Shown here piece after piece: positions 44,170 through 53,556 of a DNA stretch of 64,000 nucleotides (its first letter is position 1; each line of letters starts with the position of its first letter). The notes beneath the pieces were generated by a model that was not told the DNA's origin, did not search any database, and worked only from the letters and a program-made list of their open reading frames with translations. The position numbers and the translations under genes were made by a program. This DNA is from Paludibacteraceae bacterium (GTDB lineage Bacteria > Bacteroidota > Bacteroidia > Bacteroidales > Paludibacteraceae), in assembly GCA_024401475.1 (NCBI GenBank), contig JAKSKZ010000002.1, forward strand, positions 1 through 64,000, read 5' to 3'.

Positions 44170-45219
44170 TCATTCTCTATTTTGCAATCGAATTTCCCAA
44201 TGTTTATAGAGAAAAGCAAGAAGTACAGTCATCGCAAAACATAAAATTATGTATACAATGGGATGATTGCTTACAAATTTCCCATCACCAATGGCAAACA
44301 ATGCAATCATCGGCAAACGTTGATAAATATAGAGGGGAAAGAGATTCTTTCCCAACCAATTCAAGATCGGATTTCCTACATGAACCTTCATGGTAAGCAT
44401 TACAACTATAAGGGCAAATAGAATTGCAACCACATTGAACATCGGTTTTGTAAAAAAATGATACGATAAGGCAAAAGCCAAAAGCACCATGACAAACAAC
44501 GCCCAATAGTGTTTCTGTGCAATGCTTTCTATTTTATCTTGGCAAACCGAATACCATAAACCCAACGGGAAACACAACAAGGTATTATACCACCAAGATT
44601 CCTTGACAAAAGAAAGAGACGCTACCAACATCACGATAAAAACTGATGACAATACAACATTGACATATTGATGGGGTTTAAAGCAAGTGCATCCGACATA
44701 AACAAATGAATAACAAAGAATTATTCCAAATATATACCAATTGCTATTTCCTACTGAATCCCAGCCAACAAGAGAAAGAAGTATTTGTGGAATCGTTACT
44801 TCAGTATTTAATATAAAATCCAACAAAACAAAAGCAACAACTGCCACATCAAAATTCAACAAAGTTGTCAAGATTCTTTTCTTTGGCATTGTTTTAATGT
44901 ATGTCTCTCCTTTACGCTTAATAGAATACATAACTCCATAACCGGAATAAAATAAAAACATCACCACGATTAATTGCCCTAATAGGCTATCAATATACAG
45001 TCCAGCCCGATCAAGAAAAGGACTCATGTCGTATTCACTACTTTTGATATATTGGTAAATATGACGAATAAAAACCAACAGGATAAAAACACCTTTGATA
45101 GCATTACATTGCTCTTTAGCAAGGTAATCATCCAACATCCCCGTTAGTTTGAATTTAATTCCATACAAGAGTAGAAATAGAATAAGAATATATAATATGA
45201 GCATATTCGATTCGTACAA
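44170..45219 (-). CDS. Membrane O-acyltransferase-like protein
   Basis: A second acyltransferase-3-like protein of 349 aa. The N-terminus has KEQCNAIKGVFILLVFIRHIYQY, placing His in the usual site, then VVMFLFYSGYGVMYSIKRKG. It has about ten helices. It is only distantly similar to its neighbour, so two positions or sugars may be acylated. It lies 5 bases downstream of the TagF-like gene. Confidence 0.8.
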   Translation of the reverse strand: MYESNMLILYILILFLLLYGIKFKLTGMLDDYLAKEQCNAIKGVFILLVFIRHIYQYIKSSEYDMSPFLDRAGLYIDSLLGQLIVVMFLFYSGYGVMYSIKRKGETYIKTMPKKRILTTLLNFDVAVVAFVLLDFILNTEVTIPQILLSLVGWDSVGNSNWYIFGIILCYSFVYVGCTCFKPHQYVNVVLSSVFIVMLVASLSFVKESWWYNTLLCFPLGLWYSVCQDKIESIAQKHYWALFVMVLLAFALSYHFFTKPMFNVVAILFALIVVMLTMKVHVGNPILNWLGKNLFPLYIYQRLPMIALFAIGDGKFVSNHPIVYIILCFAMTVLLAFLYKHWEIRLQNRE

Positions 45220-45224
45220 ATTAA

Positions 45225-46484
45225 TTACTTATATTCCTCTTCTCCCAATATCGCGTTGATAATGTTTTCAGATGCAGTCTTTCCATGAGGCGGCAACATA
45301 CATTCTTGATAGAATTTTTCACGCTCCTTCTTCAACGAATCATTTCCCGCTATAACATCAACTATAAATTGCTCAATCTCCTGTTGACATTTTGCTTTAT
45401 AATGTAGCTCAAAAGCCCTTTTTGCAAAATCATTTAAATTGTCCGTATGTTTTTCATCCCTCACCAAATACAATACAGGATTATGGGTGTAGTGGTATTC
45501 AATCGTGAATGAGGCACAATCGTGAATCATTGCATCGGAGTGCATAAAAAGACCAACATATTCACCAGTCTCCAATTGGGTGTTTTCCATATCTGCCCAT
45601 TCCTGATAATAGGCATCGGTCCTTTCTTTCCCCCACACTTGATACAACCTGCTTTTCAAGAACGGATGTGGCTTAAATGCCCATTGCACTTGGTCTTTAT
45701 ATTTACCTGCCATTTCAAGCATAAAGTCAGCATACTCAAGAAATGTAGAATATGCTATACCATCCCAATGAAAATCAGCAATTGTATGATGAGGCGCATA
45801 AATAATGCGTTTCTTGCTACCTTCTACGAGTTTCCAAGAATTTTCAAAAGAATCCTTTGGTTTCAGAAATTTGTCGTTCAAAGGCAATCCCGTCACTACC
45901 AAATTCTTTGTAATCAAAGGGAACTTCTTCTTCGCCGAAGCCATCGACGAGTCATTACTATAATAATATTGCCACGAATAATACTCAATAGGAAAATGAA
46001 ATATCCATGACTCATCTATGGTATTTATTGAATACGGACAATAACACAAAATGCGATTCAGATTGTACACACAATCATATTTGGGAAAATAGTTGGTGGA
46101 ATAAGGTTTTTGATAGAAGATGATATCGGGATCTATCGAATTAATAGCCCCAACCATTGTGTCTAAATCCTTATATTCATACCCTTTACAATCCAAATAA
46201 CTTCTGAACTTTTCTTTTTCCCAAGGCGATTCAGTCGACATTGTAAGACCTAATATGGGCTCAAAACGAGGATGTGCACTCATTTGATTATAGAGGTCTT
46301 CCGTTTTCCATTCGCTCAAATCAATAATTAGGAACAGCACTCTTATCTTTTCCTTTTTTCGAATACTGCAAACCTTCTTTTTTTGACAATGGAAACGAAT
46401 AGGATAAACCACATGTTTACCATAAATACTCATCATGTGATTTGTTATGAATCGCATGACATTGTATAATTTCTGAATATCCAC
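45225..46484 (-). CDS. CDP-glycerol glycerophosphotransferase-like protein
   Basis: This 419-aa protein resembles the C-terminal catalytic part of TagF/TarF polyol-phosphate transferases: RIIYAPHHTIAD, QWAFKPHPFLKSRLY and the final SDAMIHDCASFTIEYHYTHNPVLYL, equivalent to the family's SDxxxxDYSS element. It would transfer a phosphopolyol from a CDP carrier to a growing glycan. Its place in one run with a TagD-type domain supports this. The N-terminal 60 residues are basic and may bind membrane. Confidence 0.65.
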   Translation of the reverse strand: MDIQKLYNVMRFITNHMMSIYGKHVVYPIRFHCQKKKVCSIRKKEKIRVLFLIIDLSEWKTEDLYNQMSAHPRFEPILGLTMSTESPWEKEKFRSYLDCKGYEYKDLDTMVGAINSIDPDIIFYQKPYSTNYFPKYDCVYNLNRILCYCPYSINTIDESWIFHFPIEYYSWQYYYSNDSSMASAKKKFPLITKNLVVTGLPLNDKFLKPKDSFENSWKLVEGSKKRIIYAPHHTIADFHWDGIAYSTFLEYADFMLEMAGKYKDQVQWAFKPHPFLKSRLYQVWGKERTDAYYQEWADMENTQLETGEYVGLFMHSDAMIHDCASFTIEYHYTHNPVLYLVRDEKHTDNLNDFAKRAFELHYKAKCQQEIEQFIVDVIAGNDSLKKEREKFYQECMLPPHGKTASENIINAILGEEEYK

Positions 46485-46489
46485 CTCTT

Positions 46490-47926
46490 CTATTTTTTTA
46501 ATAAATTACATTTCAGCATAGATGACATCTCCTCAAAATACGGATTATTTCTAAGCAATAGCCAATAAATTGTAATAGATAAAAATAGGCCGCCCATCAA
46601 TATTATTAAATCTGGCAACTGAAAAAAAGCCAACAGGTAAACTGGCACACAGGCCACGAATGATTTAATCCAAAATCCAGAAAAGTCTTTAACCTGTTGC
46701 AAATAACCTAGTCCGAACAACTTGCCCGTATAATAAGTATTAATGAAAACAGCTATCTGAGTGTAAATAATTTTCGAAATACAAATAGCCAAAACCCCAT
46801 AAGGCACTGCCATAAACAAAATGGCAATAGATATAGTCTTCTTTATCACCTCCAACCTGAAGAACAAGTCGCTCCGCCCAATCACTTGCAATAAATTGAG
46901 ATTCAATTTACAGATATGATCAAACATAGCCCCGAAACAGAACAACTGCAAAAAAACAACACAATTAACCCACTTTTCTGTCAACAACACATTAACCAAA
47001 GGCTTTGCTATAGCACACAAAAACATACATCCAAAAAAGATGACCATCGATGTGATGCAAATGTATTTTCTATAAACAGCTATTAGCCTTTGCTCATCAT
47101 TTTGCAATTTTGCTAAAATGGGGAATGTCACCTTCCCTAATATACTTGTGGTGATATCCGTAGGACATGAAGCCAGTTGCGACCCTCTACTATATTCTCC
47201 CAAATCTTTGGACGTGTAATAACGACCTATAATCAAAGGGGTTAATTGCGAATAAATTGTATGCAACAATCCAGAAGCCAGCAATTTACTTCCATAAGAG
47301 AAGAGATAATGAAACGATTGGGTTGAGAAACCCTTTCGAGGCATCCAGCGACAATATATACAGATAAAAAATAGATTGGAAACACTAACAATCAACGTTT
47401 GCACAACAAGTGCCCAAACTCCCCAACCATTATAGGCTAAATAGATTCCTACTAACCCTGACAATATGTTTGAGATTAAGGTCCTCTTAGCCAAAGCTTT
47501 GAAATCCAATGCGATTGTCAATCTTGAAACTTGGACACTCATCAAAGAGTTGATTACCAAAGTGATAGATTGAACCCTAAGGATATCACATAAAATAGGC
47601 ACACGAAAAAACTCACCTACATAGGGAGCCATAAAAAACAAAACCACATAACAAACTATTGAAATTGCTATGTTAAAATACAATGCAGTGCAGAAATCTT
47701 CTTCGGTGTGCTCTACTTTGCGAATCAAGGCGTTGCTGAAACCGCTATCAATAAATGTTTGAGAGACAGCAATGAAGATTGCCAACATTCCTACCGTACC
47801 ATAATCTTCTGGTGTAAGCAAACGAGCCATAATTATCCCTAAGAAAAAATGAATGCCTTGCGCCCCAATTTTTTCTATAGCAGTCCACTTAACACCTTTT
47901 ATGGTTTCCTTTTTTACTGACGACAT
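46490..47926 (-). CDS. wzx: Wzx-type flippase (WzxC-like)
   Basis: This 478-aa membrane protein begins KKETIKGVKWTAIEKIGAQGIHFFLG and continues MARLLTPEDYGTVGMLAIF, the signature of WzxC/lipopolysaccharide exporters. It has about 12-14 helices. It probably exports the block-B repeat unit. It lies 5 bases before the TagF-like gene. Confidence 0.9.
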   Translation of the reverse strand: MSSVKKETIKGVKWTAIEKIGAQGIHFFLGIIMARLLTPEDYGTVGMLAIFIAVSQTFIDSGFSNALIRKVEHTEEDFCTALYFNIAISIVCYVVLFFMAPYVGEFFRVPILCDILRVQSITLVINSLMSVQVSRLTIALDFKALAKRTLISNILSGLVGIYLAYNGWGVWALVVQTLIVSVSNLFFICIYCRWMPRKGFSTQSFHYLFSYGSKLLASGLLHTIYSQLTPLIIGRYYTSKDLGEYSRGSQLASCPTDITTSILGKVTFPILAKLQNDEQRLIAVYRKYICITSMVIFFGCMFLCAIAKPLVNVLLTEKWVNCVVFLQLFCFGAMFDHICKLNLNLLQVIGRSDLFFRLEVIKKTISIAILFMAVPYGVLAICISKIIYTQIAVFINTYYTGKLFGLGYLQQVKDFSGFWIKSFVACVPVYLLAFFQLPDLIILMGGLFLSITIYWLLLRNNPYFEEMSSMLKCNLLKK

Positions 47927-48023
47927 TCTACCTTTACTCCTTACCTTTCATTGATTTCGTGTGATTTCGGGAATTGTTGCGAGCCGGAACAAAACATAAA
48001 GCACCGAAAAGTTCATAATGCGA

Positions 48024-48890
48024 CTAATTTTTTTTAGACGGTGAATTTATAGAGGTCTCCCTATATATTTCTACACCATCATCCCTCAACCCATATCTAT
48101 GAGCATGCACAATCATATATGGAGACAAATGACGCCATTTCACAATGAAACTGTTTATCATAGCATATAAGCGCATCTTTATTGTCAAATGCCTATACAA
48201 AACACCAGCATCACTATAGCAGACTGTATCCATCATCTTTATCTTACACCCATTTTTCATGAAATAAATAGGTGTCAAAAACTCTGCGATATACCCCATC
48301 ACCCGTCTTGCCCTTGAATAAGGAGACAAGCGGATGTTCTTTTCACACTCATCAAGAATTGAGAACATCCAAGTGCAATAATCGTCAAAAACCTCTTTGC
48401 GACAGATAAGCATATTATAAGGGTTATCCAGCACACCCATAAGATACTTGTTGATGGTTGGCAAGTAATCAGGACACTGTTTTTTGATAACGGCATGAAG
48501 TATGGCATAATCGTCCGCACTGACATACAAAAGTAACTTTTGTTGAATTCTATATTTATAGTACACTGGCGATGACAATATCACGTCCGTACCATCCGCA
48601 AAAAAGCCATCTATATTTTCTTGAGTAAAATTCTGGATGAAAAAACGACGGTAATGGCAAAATCCCACATATTCAGCATCCTCTTTCTTTAAATTTTTCC
48701 ACACCCAATAGTGAGCTGTCATTTCACTATAGGTACTATTCTTTGCACTGATATTATCACCCGTGTCGTCGCCAATATGCCCAAGATTCAAATTGGATAT
48801 AGACTTGCCAACGTGTATGGGTGTATAAACATCATCATTAGGCACTTCCGCCGCCTTATGACATGCAACAAATATCTTTACCTTGCTCAC
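48024..48890 (-). CDS. DUF4422 glycosyltransferase
   Basis: The 288-aa protein has the DUF4422 arrangement: KIFVACHKAAEVPNDDVYTPIHVG at the start, NSTYSEMTAHYWVWKNL and VGFCHYRRFF, then the central DVILSSPVYYKY. The family occurs in capsule loci and is treated as glycosyltransferases. The last dozen residues are encoded by what looks like an IS5 end (48041-48060), so the natural C-terminus seems to have been replaced. It is 1 base from the glf stop. Confidence 0.85.
   Translation of the reverse strand: MSKVKIFVACHKAAEVPNDDVYTPIHVGKSISNLNLGHIGDDTGDNISAKNSTYSEMTAHYWVWKNLKKEDAEYVGFCHYRRFFIQNFTQENIDGFFADGTDVILSSPVYYKYRIQQKLLLYVSADDYAILHAVIKKQCPDYLPTINKYLMGVLDNPYNMLICRKEVFDDYCTWMFSILDECEKNIRLSPYSRARRVMGYIAEFLTPIYFMKNGCKIKMMDTVCYSDAGVLYRHLTIKMRLYAMINSFIVKWRHLSPYMIVHAHRYGLRDDGVEIYRETSINSPSKKN
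48041..48060. repeat. Solo IS5-like end
   Basis: GTGAATTTATAGAGGTC is the exact inverse of 35040-35056, the end of the IS5 remnant there. No transposase is adjacent. Here it codes for the last residues of the DUF4422 protein. Confidence 0.6.
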
Positions 48891-48891
48891 C

Positions 48892-50112
48892 TTATATGTT
48901 TTTTAAATTGAGAACCTGTTCTATGACTGGAGCCATATCTAAATATTGATATTGAGCCAAACGACCTCCAAAAATGACTCGATTGGACTCCTTGAGAGCA
49001 AGCCGGTGATAAGACTCAGCGATTGCATCATTGCGAGCGTCGTTGATAGGATAGTAAGGTTCCATGCCTTCTTGATATTCCACCGAATACTCTTCGCTGA
49101 CAACACTCTTCGGGCAATCATATACTTTTTGCCCAAACATTTCGAAATGTTTATGCTCTATCACTCGAGTGTATGGCACTTCATGACTGGTATAATTCAC
49201 AACCGCACATCCTTGATAATTCGAAGTGTCTTCAACACGTGATTCAAAAACTACAGTCCTCCAATCAAGTTTACCTAATGAATAATCAAAATATTGATCA
49301 ATAGGCCCTGTATATACCAATTTATCTGCTATGGAGGTCCAAGTATCCTTCAAACATGAAGTTGAGTCTAATACACAACGTCCTCCTTCAAACTTTAAAC
49401 CATCACGGAAATAATCACAGTTTGTCACACACTCCACACCGTTAAGGAGTCCATCTATTAATTTATTATAGCCCCCATGGGGAATGCCTTGATAGCAATC
49501 GTTAAAATAATTGTTGTCATAAACCATACGAATTGGCAAACGATTAATAATCGATGGGGGTAAATCTTTACATTGCCGCCCCCATTGCTTCTCCGTATAT
49601 TCTTTTATCAACTTCTCATATATATCCTTCCCTACAAGAGACAGAGCCTGTTCCTCTAAATTCTGAGGTTCCCTCCCATTTAAAGTTTTTAACGCCACAG
49701 CTTTCTGCTCTCCTATACGAGTAGCAGCTTGTGTTGGAGTCACCACATCTGACCACATCCGATTGAACGTGTTCATATTGAAGGGCAAATTATATAATTC
49801 ACCCTTATAATTTGCTATTGGACTATTAGTATATCTATTGAAAGGAACTATTGAATTGACAAAATTCCAAACCGATTTATTACTCGTATGAAAAATGTGA
49901 GCACCATATTGGTGAACATGAATAGGGAACTCCACATAATCATTGGCAAGCTTTATTTCTCCTGTAATTCCATCTACTGTTTGGCAATATAGATTTCCTC
50001 CTAAATGAGAACGTTTCTCAACTACAAGCACCTTTTTGCCGCAACGATTTGCTCTATACGCAAATACTGCACCGAACAAACCAGAACCAACTATAAGATA
50101 ATCGTAAGCCAT
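48892..50112 (-). CDS. glf: UDP-galactopyranose mutase
   Basis: Glf converts UDP-galactopyranose to UDP-galactofuranose with reduced FAD. The 406-aa product opens with the FAD site LIVGSGLFGAVFAYRANR and VVEKRSHLGGN. HVHQYGAHIFHTSNKSVW contains the mobile-loop-region His, and KLIKEYTEKQWGRQC and TGPIDQYFDYSLGKLDWR are family signatures. It predicts galactofuranose in the block-B glycan. It is the first gene of this run and lies downstream of copy 1 of the 334-bp repeat. Confidence 0.95.
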   Translation of the reverse strand: MAYDYLIVGSGLFGAVFAYRANRCGKKVLVVEKRSHLGGNLYCQTVDGITGEIKLANDYVEFPIHVHQYGAHIFHTSNKSVWNFVNSIVPFNRYTNSPIANYKGELYNLPFNMNTFNRMWSDVVTPTQAATRIGEQKAVALKTLNGREPQNLEEQALSLVGKDIYEKLIKEYTEKQWGRQCKDLPPSIINRLPIRMVYDNNYFNDCYQGIPHGGYNKLIDGLLNGVECVTNCDYFRDGLKFEGGRCVLDSTSCLKDTWTSIADKLVYTGPIDQYFDYSLGKLDWRTVVFESRVEDTSNYQGCAVVNYTSHEVPYTRVIEHKHFEMFGQKVYDCPKSVVSEEYSVEYQEGMEPYYPINDARNDAIAESYHRLALKESNRVIFGGRLAQYQYLDMAPVIEQVLNLKNI

Positions 50113-50412
50113 ACTTATAATAGGAATAGCCTTGTGTTCTCAACACGTTGCATGTAATCAAATCAAATACCCCCCTGGAAATCAATTTATAGAGGTCACC
50201 TTAAATACAACTACATTGTTTTGACAGTGGATGCCTTGCTCTGTGTTTCGATATGATGCAACGAAATGAAACAAATTTTTTCCGAGCCATAACAACTGGA
50301 AATATTTCCACGGCTTCGCCCTTGTTAGTCACAATCGGGCCAACAGAAGGAAATGTTTATGGAATAGAAATGGAAGACCTAATAGTCGATATGGATTAAA
50401 GGTATAGGTCCT
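50113..50412. other. Gene-poor 300-bp spacer with a solo IS5-like end
   Basis: TCAATTTATAGAGGTCACC at 50182-50200 matches the IS5 end seen at 35038 and 48041 with small changes. A run of six C lies just before it. A plus-strand open frame of about 64 codons (50203-50400) has no start or recognisable family, and I do not call it a gene. No other feature is apparent. Confidence 0.5.
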
Positions 50413-50746
50413 GCCTTAGATCAATTCCAACACAATTAGGAGAATAAATAATAAAAATAGAGAACCTAAATTACGCAAATAATTTACTTGTACTCATTTA
50501 ATTTTCACCTGAATTGGCGTTGAAAAAACAACAATGAATTATGACAAAGGTAAGCATTAAAAACAAGAACATCTTTAATTTTGGCGAATTTTACCATTTG
50601 GCAAAGCGATTTGACGAGACAAATGGCTGAATACAGCTATATAGTTCCCTACACCTCCTCGCCTGCAAACTTGACCTTCCAACCCAACACGGTGGCAAAG
50701 ATCATCTCGATGTCTTTGAGGAAGCTGTAGTGACGATAGTAGTAGC
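50413..50746. repeat. 334-bp direct repeat, copy 1
   Basis: It matches 53557-53890 base for base except T/C at 50437/53581. It includes about 100 bases of the 3' end of the sugar-transferase gene at 53793 and the 236 bases after that gene's stop. A -7-like TACCTTTG (minus, 50552-50545) in it could drive glf. In this copy the coding piece is fused out of frame to a pyruvyltransferase fragment. Confidence 0.95.
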
Positions 50747-50943
50747 GGTCTCCAACACTGGTCACTACCTACAATATAGCCATCGTATTCTTGTCTCTTA
50801 GCTATTGAAGCAAAATCCGACAAACTGGTGCATGCATCTGTATGACGAATATATGTTTGAACGAAGTGATTGGTATTTTGCCGGATTATTGCATCTTCCT
50901 TTGCAGATGGTACATACCTAGGGGTGGGATATTTATTATTGGT
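50747..50943 (-). pseudogene. Polysaccharide pyruvyltransferase fragment
   Basis: A 65-codon piece without start or end reads YPTPRYVPSAKEDAIIRQN, then ASIAKRQEYDGYIVGSDQCWRP. The YIVGSDQxWRP motif marks the WcaK/CsaB-type polysaccharide pyruvyltransferase family. The 3' side is cut by copy 1 of the repeat and the 5' side by an IS4 end. It is a trace of a third capsule locus with pyruvate ketals. Confidence 0.8.
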
Positions 50944-51046
50944 GTCCGCTAAACTCTTTTGAACGGAAAAAAAAATAGGATGAATCTTCCTTGCAGAGAT
51001 TCAGCCTTTTCGTTTAATTTGTTTTCACCACAAAAACATTTTAACG

Positions 51047-51322
51047 ATGGGCAAAAGTACACATTTTATCGGACAGCCAATGTATGGACAGTTAATAGAT
51101 TTGCTTGACAAGCGAAAAGTTCTTGAATTTGGCAAAAATATCGGTTCAGAAAAGTATGTAAAGAGCTTTGACGCATGGCAACACCTCCTTGTCATGCTTT
51201 ATGCCGTGATCAAGAGGTTGGATTCGCTACGAGAGATATCAGCTTCTATGTATCCCGAAGCCCACAAGCTGGCACACATTGGTATAACCGCACTGCCAGA
51301 GGGAGGGTTAGATGAGGGTTAA
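51047..51322 (+). pseudogene. IS4-family transposase, N-terminal fragment
   Basis: MGKSTHFIGQPMYGQLIDLL and KSFDAWQHLLVMLYAVIKRLDSLREI are the DUF4372 N-terminus of Bacteroidales IS4 transposases. Homology stops after KLAHIGI; the last codons (TALPEGGLDEG) are foreign. The element's left end (GTGTCCGCTAAAC, near 50942) remains, and the right side with the DDE domain is deleted. The end of the open frame overlaps the stop of the next gene. Confidence 0.88.
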
Positions 51323-52237
51323 ATCTTTTAGTACCTGTTTTGTAAATGCCTTGGCACCTTGTTCGTTCATAAAAAGGGCAGATAGATAATAGTTATCATT
51401 CTCAAACCGCTCGTCTCTCATGTAATCCAAACATGCTACACCTCTCTTCTCTGCTTCCTCTAGTAATGGGGCAATATATTGAGAATCAAAGCATGTTGGT
51501 ATTTGTTTATGTAGAGTTGGATGCATGGCTGGCATTACAACCACTGGCTTAAAACCACGCTCCAAACAGAAATCGAGCATCTCACCAAGCGTTCCTTTAC
51601 GACAATTAATATCTTTGACATGTTGCTCCGAAATAGGAGCATACAAATCTGTAATAGAGAACTGCATCTTCCAGCTAGTCATCATAGAATCAGCTGAAGC
51701 TTGCAAATTACCGGATCTTGTTTTGACAATCTTATGCTTTAGACCCCGAAGAATTTCAAAAAGAGTATTCTTAACACAAACTGATGGCATTACAGAAAAA
51801 GGATTCCTTATTGTCCTATATGCTCTTGTTCGTTCTGTATCGTCAAAATTTGGAATTGTCGCAGGATGAAGTATAGGATAATACTTAAAGTTGTGCTTGC
51901 TGTCGTACTTTACAACCATTCCTGAAAATGGACAAACAGGAATAAGAATTGTACAGCCTTTTGCAAAATAGCTGAAGTAATTCTTAATGATATTAAAATC
52001 ATGTAGTAATGACTGAGGACCAAGTGCGAAATTAAAACACTTAAGGTTTAAACCACTATAATTGAAATTATGAACGGCACTTCCACTACCTAAATTCACA
52101 ACTTGTAATCCGAAAGTATTCAGATTATAGATTTCTAATGCACCACCCCAGAAATCATTATACCATTTAGTATGTTGTATAAGTCTATCCAATAGAGACT
52201 TGGGTTTTACAATTATCTTATTCATAATGGAATTCAT
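51308..52237 (-). CDS. SGNH-like esterase/acyltransferase-type protein
   Basis: The 309-aa protein has an N-terminal QVVNLGSGSAVHNFNYSGL, which resembles the GxS block of SGNH-fold enzymes, and a C-terminal DYMRDERFENDNYYLSALFMNEQGAKAF, where the family has Asp...His-Leu-Asn. The His position is unclear, so activity is uncertain. Related proteins in capsule loci are DltD/AlgX-like. It follows the aldo/keto reductase gene with no gap and has no predicted signal peptide. A weak but reasoned assignment. Confidence 0.45.
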   Translation of the reverse strand: MNSIMNKIIVKPKSLLDRLIQHTKWYNDFWGGALEIYNLNTFGLQVVNLGSGSAVHNFNYSGLNLKCFNFALGPQSLLHDFNIIKNYFSYFAKGCTILIPVCPFSGMVVKYDSKHNFKYYPILHPATIPNFDDTERTRAYRTIRNPFSVMPSVCVKNTLFEILRGLKHKIVKTRSGNLQASADSMMTSWKMQFSITDLYAPISEQHVKDINCRKGTLGEMLDFCLERGFKPVVVMPAMHPTLHKQIPTCFDSQYIAPLLEEAEKRGVACLDYMRDERFENDNYYLSALFMNEQGAKAFTKQVLKDLTLI

Positions 52238-53158
52238 TTAGAAACCTGGACAACCTTTAGATTCTGGCAAATACTGAAGATCCTTGTTGAATGATGTCAG
52301 ATTATTGAACTCTTCACTTGTTAGTTCAAAATCAAAAACATCAATGTTCAAAGCAAGTCGTTTGCTATTGGTTGACTTGGGAATCGGAATAAGTCCTCTT
52401 TGGACATTGTACTTTAGAATGATTTGCCCTTTATTCTTGCCATATTTGTTTGCCAATTGTTCAAGGTATTCCTGATAGTTATTTTCATTCTTATACTTAA
52501 GGGTTTGCAATGGGGAATAGACCATTGTTTTAACTCCTTTTGATGCATAATACTCGATTACTTCGCTTTTGGTATTTAATGGAGAAGTTTCCACTTGATT
52601 CACCATTGGTGCTATTATGCCTTTGCATAACAAGGTATCTAAATGCCTTTCATAACTATTACACAAACCGATTGCCCTTACTTTGCCCTCTTTGTATAAT
52701 TGCTCCATTTCGTACCATATCTCTTCAAAGAAATCAGGATATGGTCGATGCATTAAAATTAAGTCTATGAAATCAGTCTTGAGGAAGCGCAAACTATCTT
52801 CCACTTTTTTATTAACAATATCATGACAAGCGTTAGGAGCTTGCATATACGGAGAGCTTTTCCAGAAATAGATCCCACGGTTCATTCCCGGGGTAATGTC
52901 ACCTTGTCTATAAAGTTCATCACTTATCTTCGTAACGAGAAACATATCATTTCTTACATTTCCTCTCTTTTTGTACAAGTTTGAAAGACTATTACCTAGA
53001 TCTTCCTCGTTGTAATAATTATCAGCTGTATCGATAAGTCTGTAGCCAGCATCATAAGCCGACAACACAGTTTGTTTGAGTTGGTCGCCGAATATAGGAT
53101 AAGTACCGAGTCCTATACAAGGCATTTCGACACCGTTATGAAGTTTTATTGTATTCAT
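52238..53158 (-). CDS. Aldo/keto reductase
   Basis: This 306-aa TIM-barrel NADPH-dependent reductase has IGLGTYPIFGDQLKQ, the catalytic Asp and Tyr in LIDTADNYYNEEDLG, the catalytic Lys in FLVTKIS, His in LILMHRPYPDF and the C-terminal cofactor site IPKSTNSKR. It is full length. The start overlaps the stop of a broken flippase gene as ATGA. It may reduce a keto sugar for the lost locus in block C. Confidence 0.92.
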   Translation of the reverse strand: MNTIKLHNGVEMPCIGLGTYPIFGDQLKQTVLSAYDAGYRLIDTADNYYNEEDLGNSLSNLYKKRGNVRNDMFLVTKISDELYRQGDITPGMNRGIYFWKSSPYMQAPNACHDIVNKKVEDSLRFLKTDFIDLILMHRPYPDFFEEIWYEMEQLYKEGKVRAIGLCNSYERHLDTLLCKGIIAPMVNQVETSPLNTKSEVIEYYASKGVKTMVYSPLQTLKYKNENNYQEYLEQLANKYGKNKGQIILKYNVQRGLIPIPKSTNSKRLALNIDVFDFELTSEEFNNLTSFNKDLQYLPESKGCPGF

Positions 53159-53556
53159 TTTCTATGAAGTTTTGATTTGATGAATGATGCGACCTTCTGA
53201 CGCATGTCTTTGTTCATTCCTATAGCCCATACGGTTGCAATGATTGAGATGGAAGTAATGCAACAAGTAAGTACAAGACGCAGGAAAGAAGGTTCCATGA
53301 ACCTATTATATATTTAAATAAGGTATGGCAAATGAAACTGCTAAAACAATTGCACAACGTAAATGAACATTCAAAAGATAGTCTGAAACATCGTAGTCAA
53401 CATATTTGCGAACAATGAAAACACTAATAAACTCCGAAAGAAGCATAGTAATATTCGCCGCCCAAAACACACTTTCCGGTTCTCCACCCATTTTAAGGAA
53501 AACATAAGCCAAAGGAAAAGCACAACACAAAAGTGTGCCGATAACGACATTTGCTA
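53155..53556 (-). pseudogene. Wzx flippase, C-terminal fragment, frameshifted
   Basis: The 5' side is cut by repeat copy 2. The remaining frame reads ANVVIGTLLCCAFPLAYVFLKMGG, typical of the last third of an MOP-family flippase, and stops at PYLNI. In another frame the sequence continues FMEPSFLRLVLTCCITSISI and ends KSKLHRK, with the stop overlapping the aldo/keto reductase start. A two-base change in a TATATA stretch near 53310 explains the shift. Confidence 0.8.

Noticed and set aside
50203..50400. Plus-strand open frame of about 64 codons in the spacer before the repeat
   Set aside because: No plausible start, opposite orientation to all neighbours and no recognisable similarity; likely chance.
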